A stretch of 64,000 nt of DNA, taken from positions 108,743 through 172,742 of the forward strand of contig NZ_JALPRJ010000009.1 in NCBI RefSeq assembly GCF_030464885.1. The letters are read 5' to 3'. The position numbers and the translations under genes were made by a program. Positions within the stretch are counted from its first letter, which is position 1. Each line of letters starts with the position of its first letter. The stretch is from Caballeronia sp. SEWSISQ10-4 2. GTDB taxonomy: Bacteria; Pseudomonadota; Gammaproteobacteria; Burkholderiales; Burkholderiaceae. Positions 36,900-46,076 of the stretch are shown here, piece by piece. The notes under the pieces are model-generated. The model searched no databases, was not told the DNA's origin, and worked only from the letters and a program-made list of their open reading frames with translations.

Positions 36900-37859
36900 A
36901 TGACCCTAACCGAATTGAAGTACATCGTTGCGGTGGCGCGCGAGCGGCATTTTGGCCGTGCGGCCGAGGCGTGTTTCGTGAGTCAGCCGACCTTGTCCGT
37001 GGCAATCAAGAAGCTGGAAGACGAGCTGAACGTGCAGATTTTCGAGCGCGGCACGAGCGAAGTCAGTGTCACGCCGATCGGCGAGCAGATCGTCACGCAA
37101 GCGCAGCGCGTTCTGGAACAAACCCTCGCCATCAAGGAAATCGCCAAGCAGGGCAAGGACCCGCTGGTCGGGCCGCTGCGCCTCGGCGTGATCTACACGA
37201 TCGGGCCGTATCTCCTTCCCACGCTCGTCAAGCAGATGATCAAGCGCGTTCCGCAGATGCCGCTGATGCTGCAGGAAAATTACACGCTCAAGTTGATTGA
37301 GTTGCTGAAGCAGGGCGAAATCGATGTCGCCATCATGGCGCTGCCGTTTCCCGAAACGGGTCTGATGGTGCGCCCGCTGTTCGACGAACCTTTCGTGGTC
37401 GCCATGCCGGCCGGCCATCCGTGGGAAAACCGCGCCAAGATCAATGCCGACGACCTGAAGCTGGAAACCATGCTGCTGCTGGGTAGCGGCCATTGTTTCC
37501 GCGATCACGTGCTCGGCGTCTGCCCCGAACTGATGCGCTTTTCGCAGAATGCCGACGGGATTCAGAAGACGTTCGAGGGGTCGTCGCTCGAAACCATCCG
37601 GCACATGGTCGCTAGCGGCGTCGGGATTACGGTGCTGCCGCGGATGTCGGTGATGGAAGTAAAACCGCATGCGGGCGGAGTGGATGCCGGTTTGCTGAGC
37701 TACGTTCCCTTCGAGGACCCGATTCCAGACCGGCGCGTCGTGCTGGCCTGGCGCAAGAGTTTCACGCGGATGCCGGCTATCGAGGCTATCTGCGACGCCG
37801 TTGCTGCCTGCAATATTCCGGGCGTCACGCGGCTCGAGTTGCCCGCCGCCGTCAGTTAA
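36900..37859 (+). CDS. oxyR: Hydrogen-peroxide sensor OxyR (LysR family)
   Basis: A 319-residue LysR-type activator. The N-terminal winged helix-turn-helix is M-T-L-T-E-L-K-Y-I-V-A-V-A through Q-P-T-L-S-V-A-I-K-K-L-E. The redox pair is present at exactly the E. coli positions: Cys199 in G-S-G-H-C-F-R-D-H and Cys208 in V-L-G-V-C-P-E, which form the disulfide on peroxide exposure. Its neighbours are a catalase and Dps, classical OxyR targets, and an OxyR-like site lies before the catalase. Its own upstream gap is 125 bases with no clear ribosome binding site. Confidence 0.96.
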   Translation: MTLTELKYIVAVARERHFGRAAEACFVSQPTLSVAIKKLEDELNVQIFERGTSEVSVTPIGEQIVTQAQRVLEQTLAIKEIAKQGKDPLVGPLRLGVIYTIGPYLLPTLVKQMIKRVPQMPLMLQENYTLKLIELLKQGEIDVAIMALPFPETGLMVRPLFDEPFVVAMPAGHPWENRAKINADDLKLETMLLLGSGHCFRDHVLGVCPELMRFSQNADGIQKTFEGSSLETIRHMVASGVGITVLPRMSVMEVKPHAGGVDAGLLSYVPFEDPIPDRRVVLAWRKSFTRMPAIEAICDAVAACNIPGVTRLELPAAVS

Positions 37860-37970
37860 CCGCCTCAAAGCCGTTTCCAGCTTGCACCGCGCCCTTGACG
37901 GGCGCGGATTCCGGCCCCATTTCCCCTTCTCCTCAAAATCAAGCGCACTTGAAATTTGCTTGGCCTATCG

Positions 37971-38017
37971 GATAGATTAAATTAATTGAATTCGATATCA
38001 AGATAGTTTTTGCTATT
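37971..38017 (+). promoter_or_regulatory. Probable OxyR-binding region upstream of the catalase unit
   Basis: GATAG-TTTTTG-CTATT (38002-38017) matches the known half-motif GATAG-N6-CTATC in all but one end base. A further GATAG lies at 37971-37975 and a GATATC at 37994, within the AT-rich stretch before the catalase. A TATTCT at 38014-38019 could be the -10, putting the site over the -35, where OxyR activates. The second half of the tetrameric site is weak. Confidence 0.55.
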
Positions 38018-38067
38018 CTTGCCTCCATGGGTCGGCTCCGATCCACCAGAACAAACCGGAGGAAGCC

Positions 38068-38169
38068 ATGACGCTGATTGCCCGCCAGGCCACGCAACTT
38101 ACCGCGAGATATCGCGAAGCAAGAACCGTTGTAGTGGACGTGCTAGCCAGTTTCGCCGGCACCTGCTGA
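38068..38169 (+). CDS. Short ORF in the catalase leader (33 codons, unknown)
   Basis: An ATG at 38068 has an excellent ribosome binding site, GGAGG five bases upstream, stronger than that of the catalase itself. It encodes 33 residues starting M-T-L-I-A-R-Q-A-T-Q-L-T-A-R-Y-R-E-A-R and ending A-S-F-A-G-T-C, with an Arg-rich amphipathic first half and a final Cys. The stop lies 50 bases before the catalase ATG. It should be on the OxyR-controlled transcript. I do not recognise it; it may be a small stress protein, a translational leader for the catalase, or a fortuitous frame. Confidence 0.45.
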   Translation: MTLIARQATQLTARYREARTVVVDVLASFAGTC

Positions 38170-38219
38170 AACTTCCCCGACATAACGTTTCGTCCCCGAC
38201 AAATTTCACGGAGTAATCG

Positions 38220-39716
38220 ATGACCAATCCGATGACCAATCGCATCCTCACCACAGCAGCAGGCGCGCCTGTCGGCGATAACCAGAACTCGATGACCGCC
38301 GGCCCGCGCGGCCCGATCGCGCTGCAGGATTTCTGGCTGATCGAAAAGCTCGCGCATTTCGACCGTGAAGTGATTCCTGAGCGCCGTGTGCACGCCAAAG
38401 GATCGGGCGCGTTCGGCACGCTCACCGTTACGCACGATATTTCCCGCTTCACGAAAGCGAAAGTGTTCGCGGAAGTCGGCAAGCAAACGCCATTGTTCAT
38501 GCGCTTTTCGACGGTTGCGGGTGAGCGCGGCGCGGCTGACGCCGAGCGCGACGTGCGTGGTTTCTCGATCAAGTTCTATACGCAAGAAGGCAATTGGGAT
38601 GTGGTCGGCAATAACACGCCGGTGTTTTTCATCCGCGATCCGTTGAAGTTCCCTGACTTCATCCACACGCAAAAGCGCGATCCGTACACCAACATGCGCA
38701 GCAACGTGGCGGCGTGGGACTTCTGGTCGCGGCATCCTGAGTCGTTGCATCAGGTCACCATCCTGATGAGCGATCGCGGGATTCCGAAGAGCTATCGGCA
38801 GATGCATGGTTTCGGCTCGCACACGTATTCGTTCATCAACGCGAACAACGAGCGCTTCTATGTGAAGTTCCACTTCAAGTCGCAACAGCCGCTCGAGAAT
38901 TTCACCGATGCCGAAGCCGCAGCGGTCGTGGGCGGCGATCGGGAAAGCGCGCAGCGCGATCTGGTGGACAACATCGATCGCGGCAACTTCCCGAAGTGGA
39001 ATTTCCGCATCCAGGTGATGACGGAGGCGCAAGCGGCGACGTATCGGATGAATCCGTTCGACATCACCAAAGTGTGGCCGCACAAGGATTTCCCGCTGAT
39101 CGACGTGGGTACGCTCGAGTTGAATCGCAACGCGGGCAACTATTTTGCTGACGTGGAGCAGTCGGCTTTTACGCCGGCGAACGTGGTGCCGGGTATCGGC
39201 TTCTCGCCGGATCGCTTGCTGCAAGGGCGCTTGTTCTCGTATGGCGACGCGCATCGGTATCGTCTTGGTATCAATCACCATCAGATTCCGGTGAACGCGC
39301 CGAAGGCCGCCGTGCAGAACTCGTTTCATCGCGATGGCGCCATGCGCACCGACGGCAACAGCGGCGGCCGCGTGAACTACGAGCCGAACCGCTTCGGCGA
39401 CTTCGCGCAGGACGCGAGCGTGAACGAGCCGGCGTTGGCGGCGGGCGCGGTCGAGCGTTATGACCATCGTGAAGACGAGGATTACTACAGCCAGCCGGGC
39501 GCGCTCTTCCGTCTTTTCGACGACGCGCAGAAGCAGCGTTTCTTCGGCAACATCGCGCGACACATTCACGGTGTGCCGAACGAGATCGTCAAGGTGCAGA
39601 TCGAGCATTTCCGTCGCGCCGATCCGGCGTATGCGGCGGGTGTCGTGGCTGCGTTGGCGGAACTGGGCCAGAAAGTAGAAACGGCTGACGCGGATATTGA
39701 AGCCGCAGTGAAGTAA
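38220..39716 (+). CDS. Monofunctional heme catalase
   Basis: A 498-residue clade-3 type (small-subunit) catalase that disproportionates hydrogen peroxide. The catalytic His58 is in [11 protein letters not shown], the distal Asn in [11 protein letters not shown] at about 131, and the proximal heme ligand Tyr341 in [10 protein letters not shown]. No signal peptide is seen, so it is cytoplasmic. GGAG seven bases upstream supports the ATG at 38220, with a second in-frame ATG four codons on. Position after oxyR and an OxyR-like site implies peroxide induction. Burkholderia names vary (katA, katB, katE), so no symbol is given. A 531-codon antisense frame is a shadow. Confidence 0.96.
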   Translation: MTNPMTNRILTTAAGAPVGDNQNSMTAGPRGPIALQDFWLIEKLAHFDREVIPERRVHAKGSGAFGTLTVTHDISRFTKAKVFAEVGKQTPLFMRFSTVAGERGAADAERDVRGFSIKFYTQEGNWDVVGNNTPVFFIRDPLKFPDFIHTQKRDPYTNMRSNVAAWDFWSRHPESLHQVTILMSDRGIPKSYRQMHGFGSHTYSFINANNERFYVKFHFKSQQPLENFTDAEAAAVVGGDRESAQRDLVDNIDRGNFPKWNFRIQVMTEAQAATYRMNPFDITKVWPHKDFPLIDVGTLELNRNAGNYFADVEQSAFTPANVVPGIGFSPDRLLQGRLFSYGDAHRYRLGINHHQIPVNAPKAAVQNSFHRDGAMRTDGNSGGRVNYEPNRFGDFAQDASVNEPALAAGAVERYDHREDEDYYSQPGALFRLFDDAQKQRFFGNIARHIHGVPNEIVKVQIEHFRRADPAYAAGVVAALAELGQKVETADADIEAAVK

Positions 39717-39781
39717 GCAGGGCGGGGCACGTCAAGGTGTGTCCCGGTCGATTGAAAACGCAGGGCTCAAGGAGAGCGACG

Positions 39782-39952
39782 ATGACACAAGCGATCATGA
39801 CACTCGGACGGGCGGTGAATGGCATTGAGGCGAAGAGCCTGAACGCGTCGCGCGGCGTACGGCTCGCGATCGGCTTTGGTATCGTCGCGGCGAGTTACGC
39901 GGCGGTGATTATCGAAGGATTGCACGGTCTGAGTTTCGCCGGACTGTCCTGA
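39782..39952 (+). CDS. Small membrane protein between catalase and dps (unknown)
   Basis: A 56-residue ORF with a good AAGGAG site nine bases before its ATG. The first half is polar (A-V-N-G-I-E-A-K-S-L-N-A-S-R-G); the second half holds one hydrophobic helix, V-R-L-A-I-G-F-G-I-V-A-A-S-Y-A-A-V-I-I, typical of a single-pass inner-membrane peptide. It lies 65 bases after the catalase stop with no terminator between, so it is probably on the same peroxide-induced transcript. I do not recognise the family. Confidence 0.55.
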   Translation: MTQAIMTLGRAVNGIEAKSLNASRGVRLAIGFGIVAASYAAVIIEGLHGLSFAGLS

Positions 39953-40107
39953 AGACGCGTCGTCATGACGCGCCCGATAACCCTTGCGGCCCGCCTCTAT
40001 GGCTGGTCGCGCCGCGTTTCTAAGATAAACTGACGAACGCTTGGCGGCCTCGGCAGCAGCTTCAGCCGGGTCGTGCGCATTGTTCGTATCACTCTCACGG
40101 AGTCACT

Positions 40108-40599
40108 ATGGCGAAGAAAATCGCATCACCGGCTGTGAACATCGGTATCAGCGACAAAGACCGCAAGAAGATCGCCGACGGTTTGTCGCATCTATTGGCC
40201 GATACGTACACGCTGTATCTGAAGACCCATAATTTCCACTGGAATGTCACGGGGCCGATGTTCAACACGCTCCACCTGATGTTCGAAGGGCAGTACACGG
40301 AACTGGCGCTGGCGGTTGATTCGATCGCTGAACGTATTCGCGCGCTGGGCGTGTACGCACCGGGCAGCTATCGTGAGTTCGCGAAGCTGTCGTCCATCCC
40401 GGAAGCGGATGGCATTCCGGTTGCTGAAGAGATGATTCGCCAACTGGTGGAAGGGCAGGAAGCGGTTGTGCGCACGGCACGCGAGATTTTCCCGCTGACC
40501 GATAGCGCTAATGACGAACCGACGGCTGATCTGCTGACGCAGCGCATGCAGATTCATGAAAAGACTGCGTGGATGTTGCGCGCGATGCTGGGGCAGTGA
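40108..40599 (+). CDS. dps: Dps, DNA-binding ferritin-like protein
   Basis: A 163-residue Dps that forms a dodecamer, oxidises and stores iron with hydrogen peroxide and coats DNA. The ferroxidase ligands typical of the family are visible: His in K-T-H-N-F-H-W-N-V and Asp71/Glu75 in [13 protein letters not shown]. The Lys-rich N terminus (M-A-K-K and D-K-D-R-K-K) fits DNA binding. CGGAG seven bases upstream supports the start. Part of the oxyR-catalase-dps peroxide block and followed by a terminator. Confidence 0.96.
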   Translation: MAKKIASPAVNIGISDKDRKKIADGLSHLLADTYTLYLKTHNFHWNVTGPMFNTLHLMFEGQYTELALAVDSIAERIRALGVYAPGSYREFAKLSSIPEADGIPVAEEMIRQLVEGQEAVVRTAREIFPLTDSANDEPTADLLTQRMQIHEKTAWMLRAMLGQ

Positions 40600-40905
40600 G
40601 ATTTTGGAGTTGATCGCCAGGGATTGAGCGTGGCGAATTGAATAGAGGAAGCCCCGCGTGCGGTCGAACGAGGGGCTTTTGTTTTTGTGGGACGTCGTTG
40701 TGAGGGATGTTTATCGCGCCGCATGTTTGTGCGTGATCAGCCGCCGAGCAACGGCTCGAGGCGAGACGCTGCCAATGGCTGCCCGGCTGTCAACAAGCCG
40801 GACGCCAGCATTGCGTCCGGCCGCCCGCACCGGCAAACCGAAAAAGAACCGCAAATCGCTGCTGCCTTAAAATAGCGTTACCGCCATTTGCCGTCGTCCA
40901 TTGCC
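40600..40905. other. 306-base gap between dps and ubiA
   Basis: Contains the dps terminator at 40649-40684 and, just before ubiA, a TTAAAAT that may be its -10 (40867-40873). Nothing else recognised; open frames here look like chance. Confidence 0.5.
40649..40684 (+). terminator. Intrinsic terminator after dps
   Basis: AAGCCCC (40649-40655) pairs with GGGGCTT (40672-40678) around an 16-base loop that can pair further, followed by TTTTGTTTTT. It starts 50 bases after the dps stop. Confidence 0.75.
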
Positions 40906-41766
40906 ATGCTCGCTCGCCTTCCCCTTTACCTCCGCCTCGTCCGCATGGACAAGCCCATCGGCAGCTTGCTGTTGCTGTGGCCGACGCTCAACGCGTTGTG
41001 GATCGCATCGAGTGGTCACCCATCGCCGATGCTCCTTGTGATCTTCGTGCTCGGCACGCTGCTTATGCGCTCGGCGGGATGCGCGATCAACGACTACGCC
41101 GACCGCGACTTCGATAAACACGTGAAGCGCACTGAAAACCGCCCGATCACGTCCGGCAAGATTGCTGCGTGGGAAGCCGTGGCGCTGGCGGCGGCGTTAT
41201 CGCTGATTGCGTTCCTGCTGATCCTGCCACTCAACACGCTGACGAAAGAACTCTCGGTGTTCGCGTTGTTTGTCGCGGGAAGCTATCCGTTCACCAAGCG
41301 GTTTTTCGCGATTCCGCAGGCGTATCTGGGCATCGCGTTTGGCTTCGGCATTCCGATGGCCTTCGCCGCCGTGCAGGACCACGTACCGCCGCTCGCGTGG
41401 ATCATGCTCGCCGCTAACGTATTCTGGTCAGTCGCCTACGACACCGAATACGCGATGGTCGATCGCGACGACGACATCAAGATCGGCATCCGCACGTCGG
41501 CGCTGACGTTTGGCCGTTTCGACGTGCTCGCTATCATGCTGTGCTACGCGATAACGCTCGGGATCTACGTGTGGATCGGCGCGGCGTTGGCGTTCGGCGC
41601 GCTGTACTGGATCGGCTGGGCAGGAGCCGTGGCGTGTGCGATCTATCACTACACGCTGATCAAGAACCGCGAGCGCATGCCGTGCTTTGCCGCGTTCAAA
41701 CATAACAACTGGCTCGGCGGCGTGCTGTTCGCGGGGATTGCGGCGCATTACGCCTTTATGCGTTGA
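40906..41766 (+). CDS. ubiA: 4-hydroxybenzoate octaprenyltransferase
   Basis: UbiA prenylates 4-hydroxybenzoate in the inner membrane, committing it to ubiquinone. The 286-residue product has the two Asp-rich metal-diphosphate motifs N-D-Y-A-D-R-D-F-D and [13 protein letters not shown] and about eight hydrophobic helices. The ATG at 40906 ([19 protein letters not shown]) is chosen; an in-frame TTG at 40888 would add six residues. No strong ribosome binding site is seen. It converges on proC with a bidirectional terminator between. Confidence 0.95.
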   Translation: MLARLPLYLRLVRMDKPIGSLLLLWPTLNALWIASSGHPSPMLLVIFVLGTLLMRSAGCAINDYADRDFDKHVKRTENRPITSGKIAAWEAVALAAALSLIAFLLILPLNTLTKELSVFALFVAGSYPFTKRFFAIPQAYLGIAFGFGIPMAFAAVQDHVPPLAWIMLAANVFWSVAYDTEYAMVDRDDDIKIGIRTSALTFGRFDVLAIMLCYAITLGIYVWIGAALAFGALYWIGWAGAVACAIYHYTLIKNRERMPCFAAFKHNNWLGGVLFAGIAAHYAFMR

Positions 41767-41910
41767 GCGAGATTCAACTCGACGAGCGCCTGATGTACTT
41801 TAAATCCCCGTAAGGGAGCCACGCCAAGCCTTCTTGGAGCAGAGCCGGGCGGATCAGATCGGCTAAAGGACGCTCACGCAGGCGTGTCAAATAGCTACAT
41901 ACCTGGTAAG

Positions 41911-41938
41911 AAAAAGCCACGAATCCTAGTGGCTTTTT
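41911..41938. terminator. Bidirectional intrinsic terminator between ubiA and proC
   Basis: AAAAAGCCAC-GAATCCTA-GTGGCTTTTT, a perfect 10-bp stem with an A tract on the left and T tract on the right, works for both convergent genes. The remaining bases between ubiA and it (41767-41910) show nothing recognisable. Confidence 0.9.
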
Positions 41939-41956
41939 TCACTGAAAGAGAAGGCT

Positions 41957-42769
41957 TCACGCCTTGCCCAACTCCGCGCCCATCTCCTTCGCCCTTGCAT
42001 CGGCAGCTAAAGCGCCACGGACGATAGCTTCCTTCACGCCGTGGGCATCAAAGGAAGCCAAAGCGGCGGCAGTCGTACCGCCCTTCGACGTCACCCGTTC
42101 CCGCAATACGCTCGCCGGTTCACCCGATTGCGCGGCCAGTTGCGCCGCGCCGGTAAACGTAGCCACTGCCAACGCACGGCCTTGGTCCTCGTCCATCCCA
42201 AGCTGGCGCGCCGCTTCCTGCATGGCCTCGATGAAATAAAACACGTACGCCGGACCGCTGCCCGAAATGGCTGTGACGGCGTCGATCTTCGCTTCGTCGT
42301 CGAACCAGACGGTCTCGCCGACTGCTTCCAATACCTTCGATGCCAGCGCTTTTCCCGCATCGTCAACACCGGGCAGCGCAGCCAAACCTGTCACGCCCAT
42401 GCCGATGAGCGCAGGCGTGTTCGGCATCGTGCGGACAATCTGCGTATAGCCGCCGAGCCAGCGCGACAGATCGGCGGCGCGAATCCCGGCCGCGATACTG
42501 ATCACCAATTGCTTCGACAACACCGGTTGCAACGCCGTGGCCACGTCCTTCAGCACTTGCGGTTTGACGGCGAGAAGGATCGCATCGTAGCCGGAAAGTT
42601 TCGAATCGATCGATGCGCCCGTCGCCACGCCAAACTGCTTTTCCGTGCGCTGCCGTGCTTCTTCGCCAGAGTCGACGACATAAAGATCCGCCGCCGCAAC
42701 GCCGCGCTTGATCAAACCGCCGATGAGCGCCGACGCCATGTTGCCGCCACCGATAAATGCAATTTTCAT
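41957..42769 (-). CDS. proC: Pyrroline-5-carboxylate reductase
   Basis: ProC makes proline from pyrroline-5-carboxylate with NAD(P)H. The 270-residue protein has the dinucleotide motif I-G-G-G-N-M-A-S-A-L-I-G-G at its start, the central P-N-T-P-A-L-I-G-M-G and the C-terminal signature A-R-E/L-R-E-R-V-T-S-K-G-G-T-T-A-A-A-L. Length is normal. It lies 20 bases after yggS; yggS-proC is a conserved pairing in many bacteria. Confidence 0.96.
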   Translation of the reverse strand: MKIAFIGGGNMASALIGGLIKRGVAAADLYVVDSGEEARQRTEKQFGVATGASIDSKLSGYDAILLAVKPQVLKDVATALQPVLSKQLVISIAAGIRAADLSRWLGGYTQIVRTMPNTPALIGMGVTGLAALPGVDDAGKALASKVLEAVGETVWFDDEAKIDAVTAISGSGPAYVFYFIEAMQEAARQLGMDEDQGRALAVATFTGAAQLAAQSGEPASVLRERVTSKGGTTAAALASFDAHGVKEAIVRGALAADARAKEMGAELGKA

Positions 42770-42789
42770 AGTGAGTTCAGATCAAAGGT

Positions 42790-43494
42790 TCAGTTGGAAT
42801 AATCGCGTGCGCCGAAGATAGCTGTGCCGATGCGAACCATCGTCGCGCCTTCGAGAATTGCGGCTTCAATATCCGCCGACATGCCCATGGAAAGCGTATC
42901 GAGTTCAAGTCCGTCTGCGCGCAAGGTGTCCATGATTTCACGCAGACGCCGATGCGGCACGCGTTGTTCGTCAAGCGTGCCGGCGGGTTCGGGAATGGCC
43001 ATCAACCCGCGTAACCGCAAAAAAGGAAGCGCTACTATCTGGCGTGCGAGCGCCAGAGCCTCTTCCGGCGCAACGCCGCTTTTTGATTCCTCGCCGCTCA
43101 CGTTGACCTGCAGACACACGTTGAGCGGCGCCATGCCGTCGGGCCGCTGCTCACTGAGACGCTGAGCGATCTTGAGGCGATCGACGGAATGCACCCAATC
43201 GAAATTCTCTGCGACCACCTTCGTCTTGTTCGACTGCAACGGTCCGATGAAATGCCACTCGATCTCGCTGCGCAGATCCGCGAGTTCCGCAATCTTTGCC
43301 ACCGCTTCCTGCACGTAGTTTTCGCCGAACGCGCGTTGCCCGGCGTCGAAGGCGGCGCGGACATCTTCTGCAGGAAAGGTCTTCGATACCGCGAGCAACG
43401 CGACCAAAGACGCCTCGCGCGAAGCGTCAGCCGCCGCTTTCGCGATGCGCTGACGGACTTCGTCCAGGTGACGGGCTACAGGAGAGGAGGACAT
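42790..43494 (-). CDS. yggS: YggS/PLPBP family pyridoxal-phosphate homeostasis protein
   Basis: A 234-residue PLP-binding protein of the YggS (PROSC) family, thought to control free PLP and affect amino-acid pools rather than to catalyse a reaction. The PLP-binding Lys is in L-L-A-V-S-K-T-F-P, with further motifs F-G-E-N-Y-V-Q-E, W-H-F-I-G-P-L-Q-S-N-K and S-M-G-M-S-A-D-I-E-A-A-I. First gene of the yggS-proC pair, 81 bases from glcF. Confidence 0.93.
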   Translation of the reverse strand: MSSSPVARHLDEVRQRIAKAAADASREASLVALLAVSKTFPAEDVRAAFDAGQRAFGENYVQEAVAKIAELADLRSEIEWHFIGPLQSNKTKVVAENFDWVHSVDRLKIAQRLSEQRPDGMAPLNVCLQVNVSGEESKSGVAPEEALALARQIVALPFLRLRGLMAIPEPAGTLDEQRVPHRRLREIMDTLRADGLELDTLSMGMSADIEAAILEGATMVRIGTAIFGARDYSN

Positions 43495-43575
43495 GGAATC
43501 GGACGCCGCATATCGAGTAAGCAGAGCCCCGATTATACGGACGCGGCGCCCCGGAACAGCAGGGGCCGGCCGGCG

Positions 43576-44802
43576 TTAGCCATACATCAGATGTTCGAGC
43601 AGTTGAATCCAGTGCACGACGGGCGTGGACGTGCCGCTCTGCAAGTGAGCGATACAGCCCACGTTCGCCGATACGATCATCTGCGGTTCCAGCTTCTCGA
43701 GCTTGTCGAGTTTCTGGTCGCGCAATGCATACGAGAGCTTCGGCTGGAGCACCGAATACGTGCCAGCCGAGCCGCAGCACAGATGGCTATCGGCGGGAAG
43801 ATGCACTTCTATGCCCAACGCCGTCAGCAAATTCTCCACGTGGCCGCGAATCTGCTGACCATGCTGCAGTGTGCACGGCGGGTGAAACGCGACGGTGTGC
43901 ACGGCGCGCCGCCTGACCATCGTCGTGAGTTCGTCCTCGTAGAGCGGCAGGATTTCGGCGAGGTCGCGCGTCAGGTCCACAATCCGCGCGGCCTTCTCCG
44001 CATAGTCCGGGTCATTGCGCAGCAGGTGCGCATATTCCTTCACCGTCGCGCCGCAGCCCGAGGCGTTCATGACGATCGCCTCCACGCTGTTTTCCACGTA
44101 CGGCCACCATGCGTCGATGTTGTTGCGCACATCGTCCAGCGCTTCGTCGTTGTAGCCAAGATGCAGGCGGATCGCGCCACAACAGCCCGCGTCCGGCGCG
44201 GTCATTATCTGGATCCCCAACGCGTCGAACACCCGCGCGGTCGCGATGTTCACGTTCGGCATCATCGCGGGCTGCACGCAGCCGGCGAGCATCAGCATCT
44301 TGCGTTCGTGCGTACTGGCGGGCGGCACGAGGGGCCGTTGCGCGACTGGAATCTTCGTTCGCAAGGCTTTGGGCAACAGCGGCCGGAATTGCTGGCCGAT
44401 CTTCATCGCGGGCGTGAACAGCTTGCTGTTCGGCAGGAAGTTGGCGAGCAGCTTGCGCTGCATGCGCTGGCCGAACGGCCGCTCCACTTTTTCTTCCACC
44501 ACCTTCCGGCCAATCTCCACCAGCCGTCCGTATTGCACGCCCGATGGGCACGTGGTCTCGCAATTGCGGCACGTGAGGCAGCGGTCCAGATGCAGTTGCG
44601 TGCTGCGCGTGACCGGCGCGCCTTCCATCATCTGCTTGATCAGATAGATGCGCCCGCGCGGGCCATCGAGTTCATCGCCGAGGATCTGGTATGTCGGGCA
44701 CGTCGCCGTGCAGAATCCGCAATGCACGCACTTGCGCAGGATGGCCTCGGCTTCTTCGCCATCGGCGGTGTTGCGCATGAAGTCGGCGAGGTTGGTTTGC
44801 AT
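43576..44802 (-). CDS. glcF: Glycolate oxidase iron-sulfur subunit
   Basis: A 408-residue subunit carrying two 4Fe-4S motifs, C-V-H-C-G-F-C-T-A-T-C-P and C-L-T-C-R-N-C-E-T-T-C-P, and two C-terminal CCG-type cysteine clusters (G-C-C-G-A and C-C-G-S-A). GlcF passes electrons from the GlcD/GlcE flavin to the quinone pool in glycolate oxidation to glyoxylate. It follows glcE by 16 bases. Confidence 0.95.
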   Translation of the reverse strand: MQTNLADFMRNTADGEEAEAILRKCVHCGFCTATCPTYQILGDELDGPRGRIYLIKQMMEGAPVTRSTQLHLDRCLTCRNCETTCPSGVQYGRLVEIGRKVVEEKVERPFGQRMQRKLLANFLPNSKLFTPAMKIGQQFRPLLPKALRTKIPVAQRPLVPPASTHERKMLMLAGCVQPAMMPNVNIATARVFDALGIQIMTAPDAGCCGAIRLHLGYNDEALDDVRNNIDAWWPYVENSVEAIVMNASGCGATVKEYAHLLRNDPDYAEKAARIVDLTRDLAEILPLYEDELTTMVRRRAVHTVAFHPPCTLQHGQQIRGHVENLLTALGIEVHLPADSHLCCGSAGTYSVLQPKLSYALRDQKLDKLEKLEPQMIVSANVGCIAHLQSGTSTPVVHWIQLLEHLMYG

Positions 44803-44818
44803 TGCGTGTGTCTTCAGT

Positions 44819-45907
44819 TCAGAAGTCGGGGTAGAGGCGGCCGCGATTGAAAATGCTCGCGGGATCGAATGCGGCTTTCAGACCGCGATGAATCTTCATC
44901 AGCGGGGCGGGCAAGGGCGTGAAGACGCCGGCGTTGCGGTCATACGCCGAGCCCAAGCGGAAGATGGTCGCGTGCCCGCCGGCCTGCTTGGCGCTGATGC
45001 GCACGGTTTGCGGATCGGCGTCGGTGATCCACCAGCGTTGCGCGCCGCCCCATTCCATCAGATGTGGACCGGGAAGGTGCATCGGTTCGGCAATCGATGG
45101 CAGGGAGAGCCGCCACAACGCGCACTTCGGCGGCAGCACGGCGAAGAACGGGTCGGATTGCTCACGCAAACCGTGCCAGAAACGCTCGGCTTCCACGGCG
45201 TCCACCACTTCGCCGCCCAACGATGTGCGCGCCGCTTTTACCGCCGCTTCCGCACCGCCCAGCCGCAGGGCCAGCGTGTGGTCGCGCCAGGCGCTGCCGG
45301 TCAGCGGCAACGGATGGCCGCTCCATTCGTTGAGCTTGCGCACGGCGTCGGTGTCGTTCATCTCGAACTTGAGCGTGGCTTCGGCAACGGGTTTCGGCAG
45401 GACTTTCACCGACACCTCCAGGATCAGCCCAAGCGTGCCGAGCGAACCTGCGAGCAGCCGCGAGACGTCGTAGCCCGCGACGTTCTTCACCACCTGGCCG
45501 CCGAAATGCAGTACGTGGCCCTGGCCGTTCATCACCACCGCGCCCAGCACGAAGTCGCGCGGCGCCCCGGCCGCGGCGCGTCGCGGGCCGGCGAGTCCGG
45601 CTGCAATGCAGCCGCCAAGCGTGGCGTTATGCCCGAAGTGCGGGGGCTCGAAGGGCAGCATCTGGCCACATTCGTCCAGTTCCGCTTCGATCTCGCTGAG
45701 CGGCGTACCGGCCTTCGCGGTGATCACGAGTTCGGCCGGGTCATATTCGATAATTCCGCGATGCGCCCGCGTATCGACTATCTCGCCTTGCAGCGCCTGC
45801 CCGTACCAGTCCTTCGTGCCGCCGCCGCGAATCCGTAGCGGGGTGTTGCTCGCCGTCGCGGCGCGTACACGCTCGGACCAGCTCGCGACAATGTCTTCCT
45901 CTGTCAT
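44819..45907 (-). CDS. glcE: Glycolate oxidase FAD-binding subunit
   Basis: A 362-residue, shortened FAD-binding (PCMH-type) protein with L-R-I-R-G-G-G-T-K-D-W and A-T-L-G-G-C-I-A-A-G-L-A-G-P-R in the FAD domain; it lacks the full C-terminal oxidase domain of GlcD. GlcE is required with GlcD and GlcF for glycolate oxidase activity. It lies 169 bases downstream of glcD, a gap that contains a small inverted repeat (46049-46069) without a T tract, so co-transcription is likely but not certain. Confidence 0.94.
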   Translation of the reverse strand: MTEEDIVASWSERVRAATASNTPLRIRGGGTKDWYGQALQGEIVDTRAHRGIIEYDPAELVITAKAGTPLSEIEAELDECGQMLPFEPPHFGHNATLGGCIAAGLAGPRRAAAGAPRDFVLGAVVMNGQGHVLHFGGQVVKNVAGYDVSRLLAGSLGTLGLILEVSVKVLPKPVAEATLKFEMNDTDAVRKLNEWSGHPLPLTGSAWRDHTLALRLGGAEAAVKAARTSLGGEVVDAVEAERFWHGLREQSDPFFAVLPPKCALWRLSLPSIAEPMHLPGPHLMEWGGAQRWWITDADPQTVRISAKQAGGHATIFRLGSAYDRNAGVFTPLPAPLMKIHRGLKAAFDPASIFNRGRLYPDF

Positions 45908-46076
45908 GATGTCCCGCGTTTTATGGCTCTTGGGTCAGTGTATCGGCGCGTTCCTGCACGGCCACTCGTATAAACGTGGATACGTGTCCAGGTCGAACGC
46001 CTGGAAACAACCGCCGATACCTGAAAGGGACGTTTACTACCGCGCAACGTTTAGGAGCGCCGCCTAAACATGCCGC

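Noticed and set aside
38013..39608. 531-codon open frame antisense to the catalase
   Set aside because: Shadow of a highly conserved gene; no recognisable domain and no ribosome binding site.
46049..46069. Inverted repeat GTTTAGG-N7-CCTAAAC between glcD and glcE
   Set aside because: Seven-bp stem without a T tract; too weak to call a terminator, and glcD-glcE are expected to be one unit.
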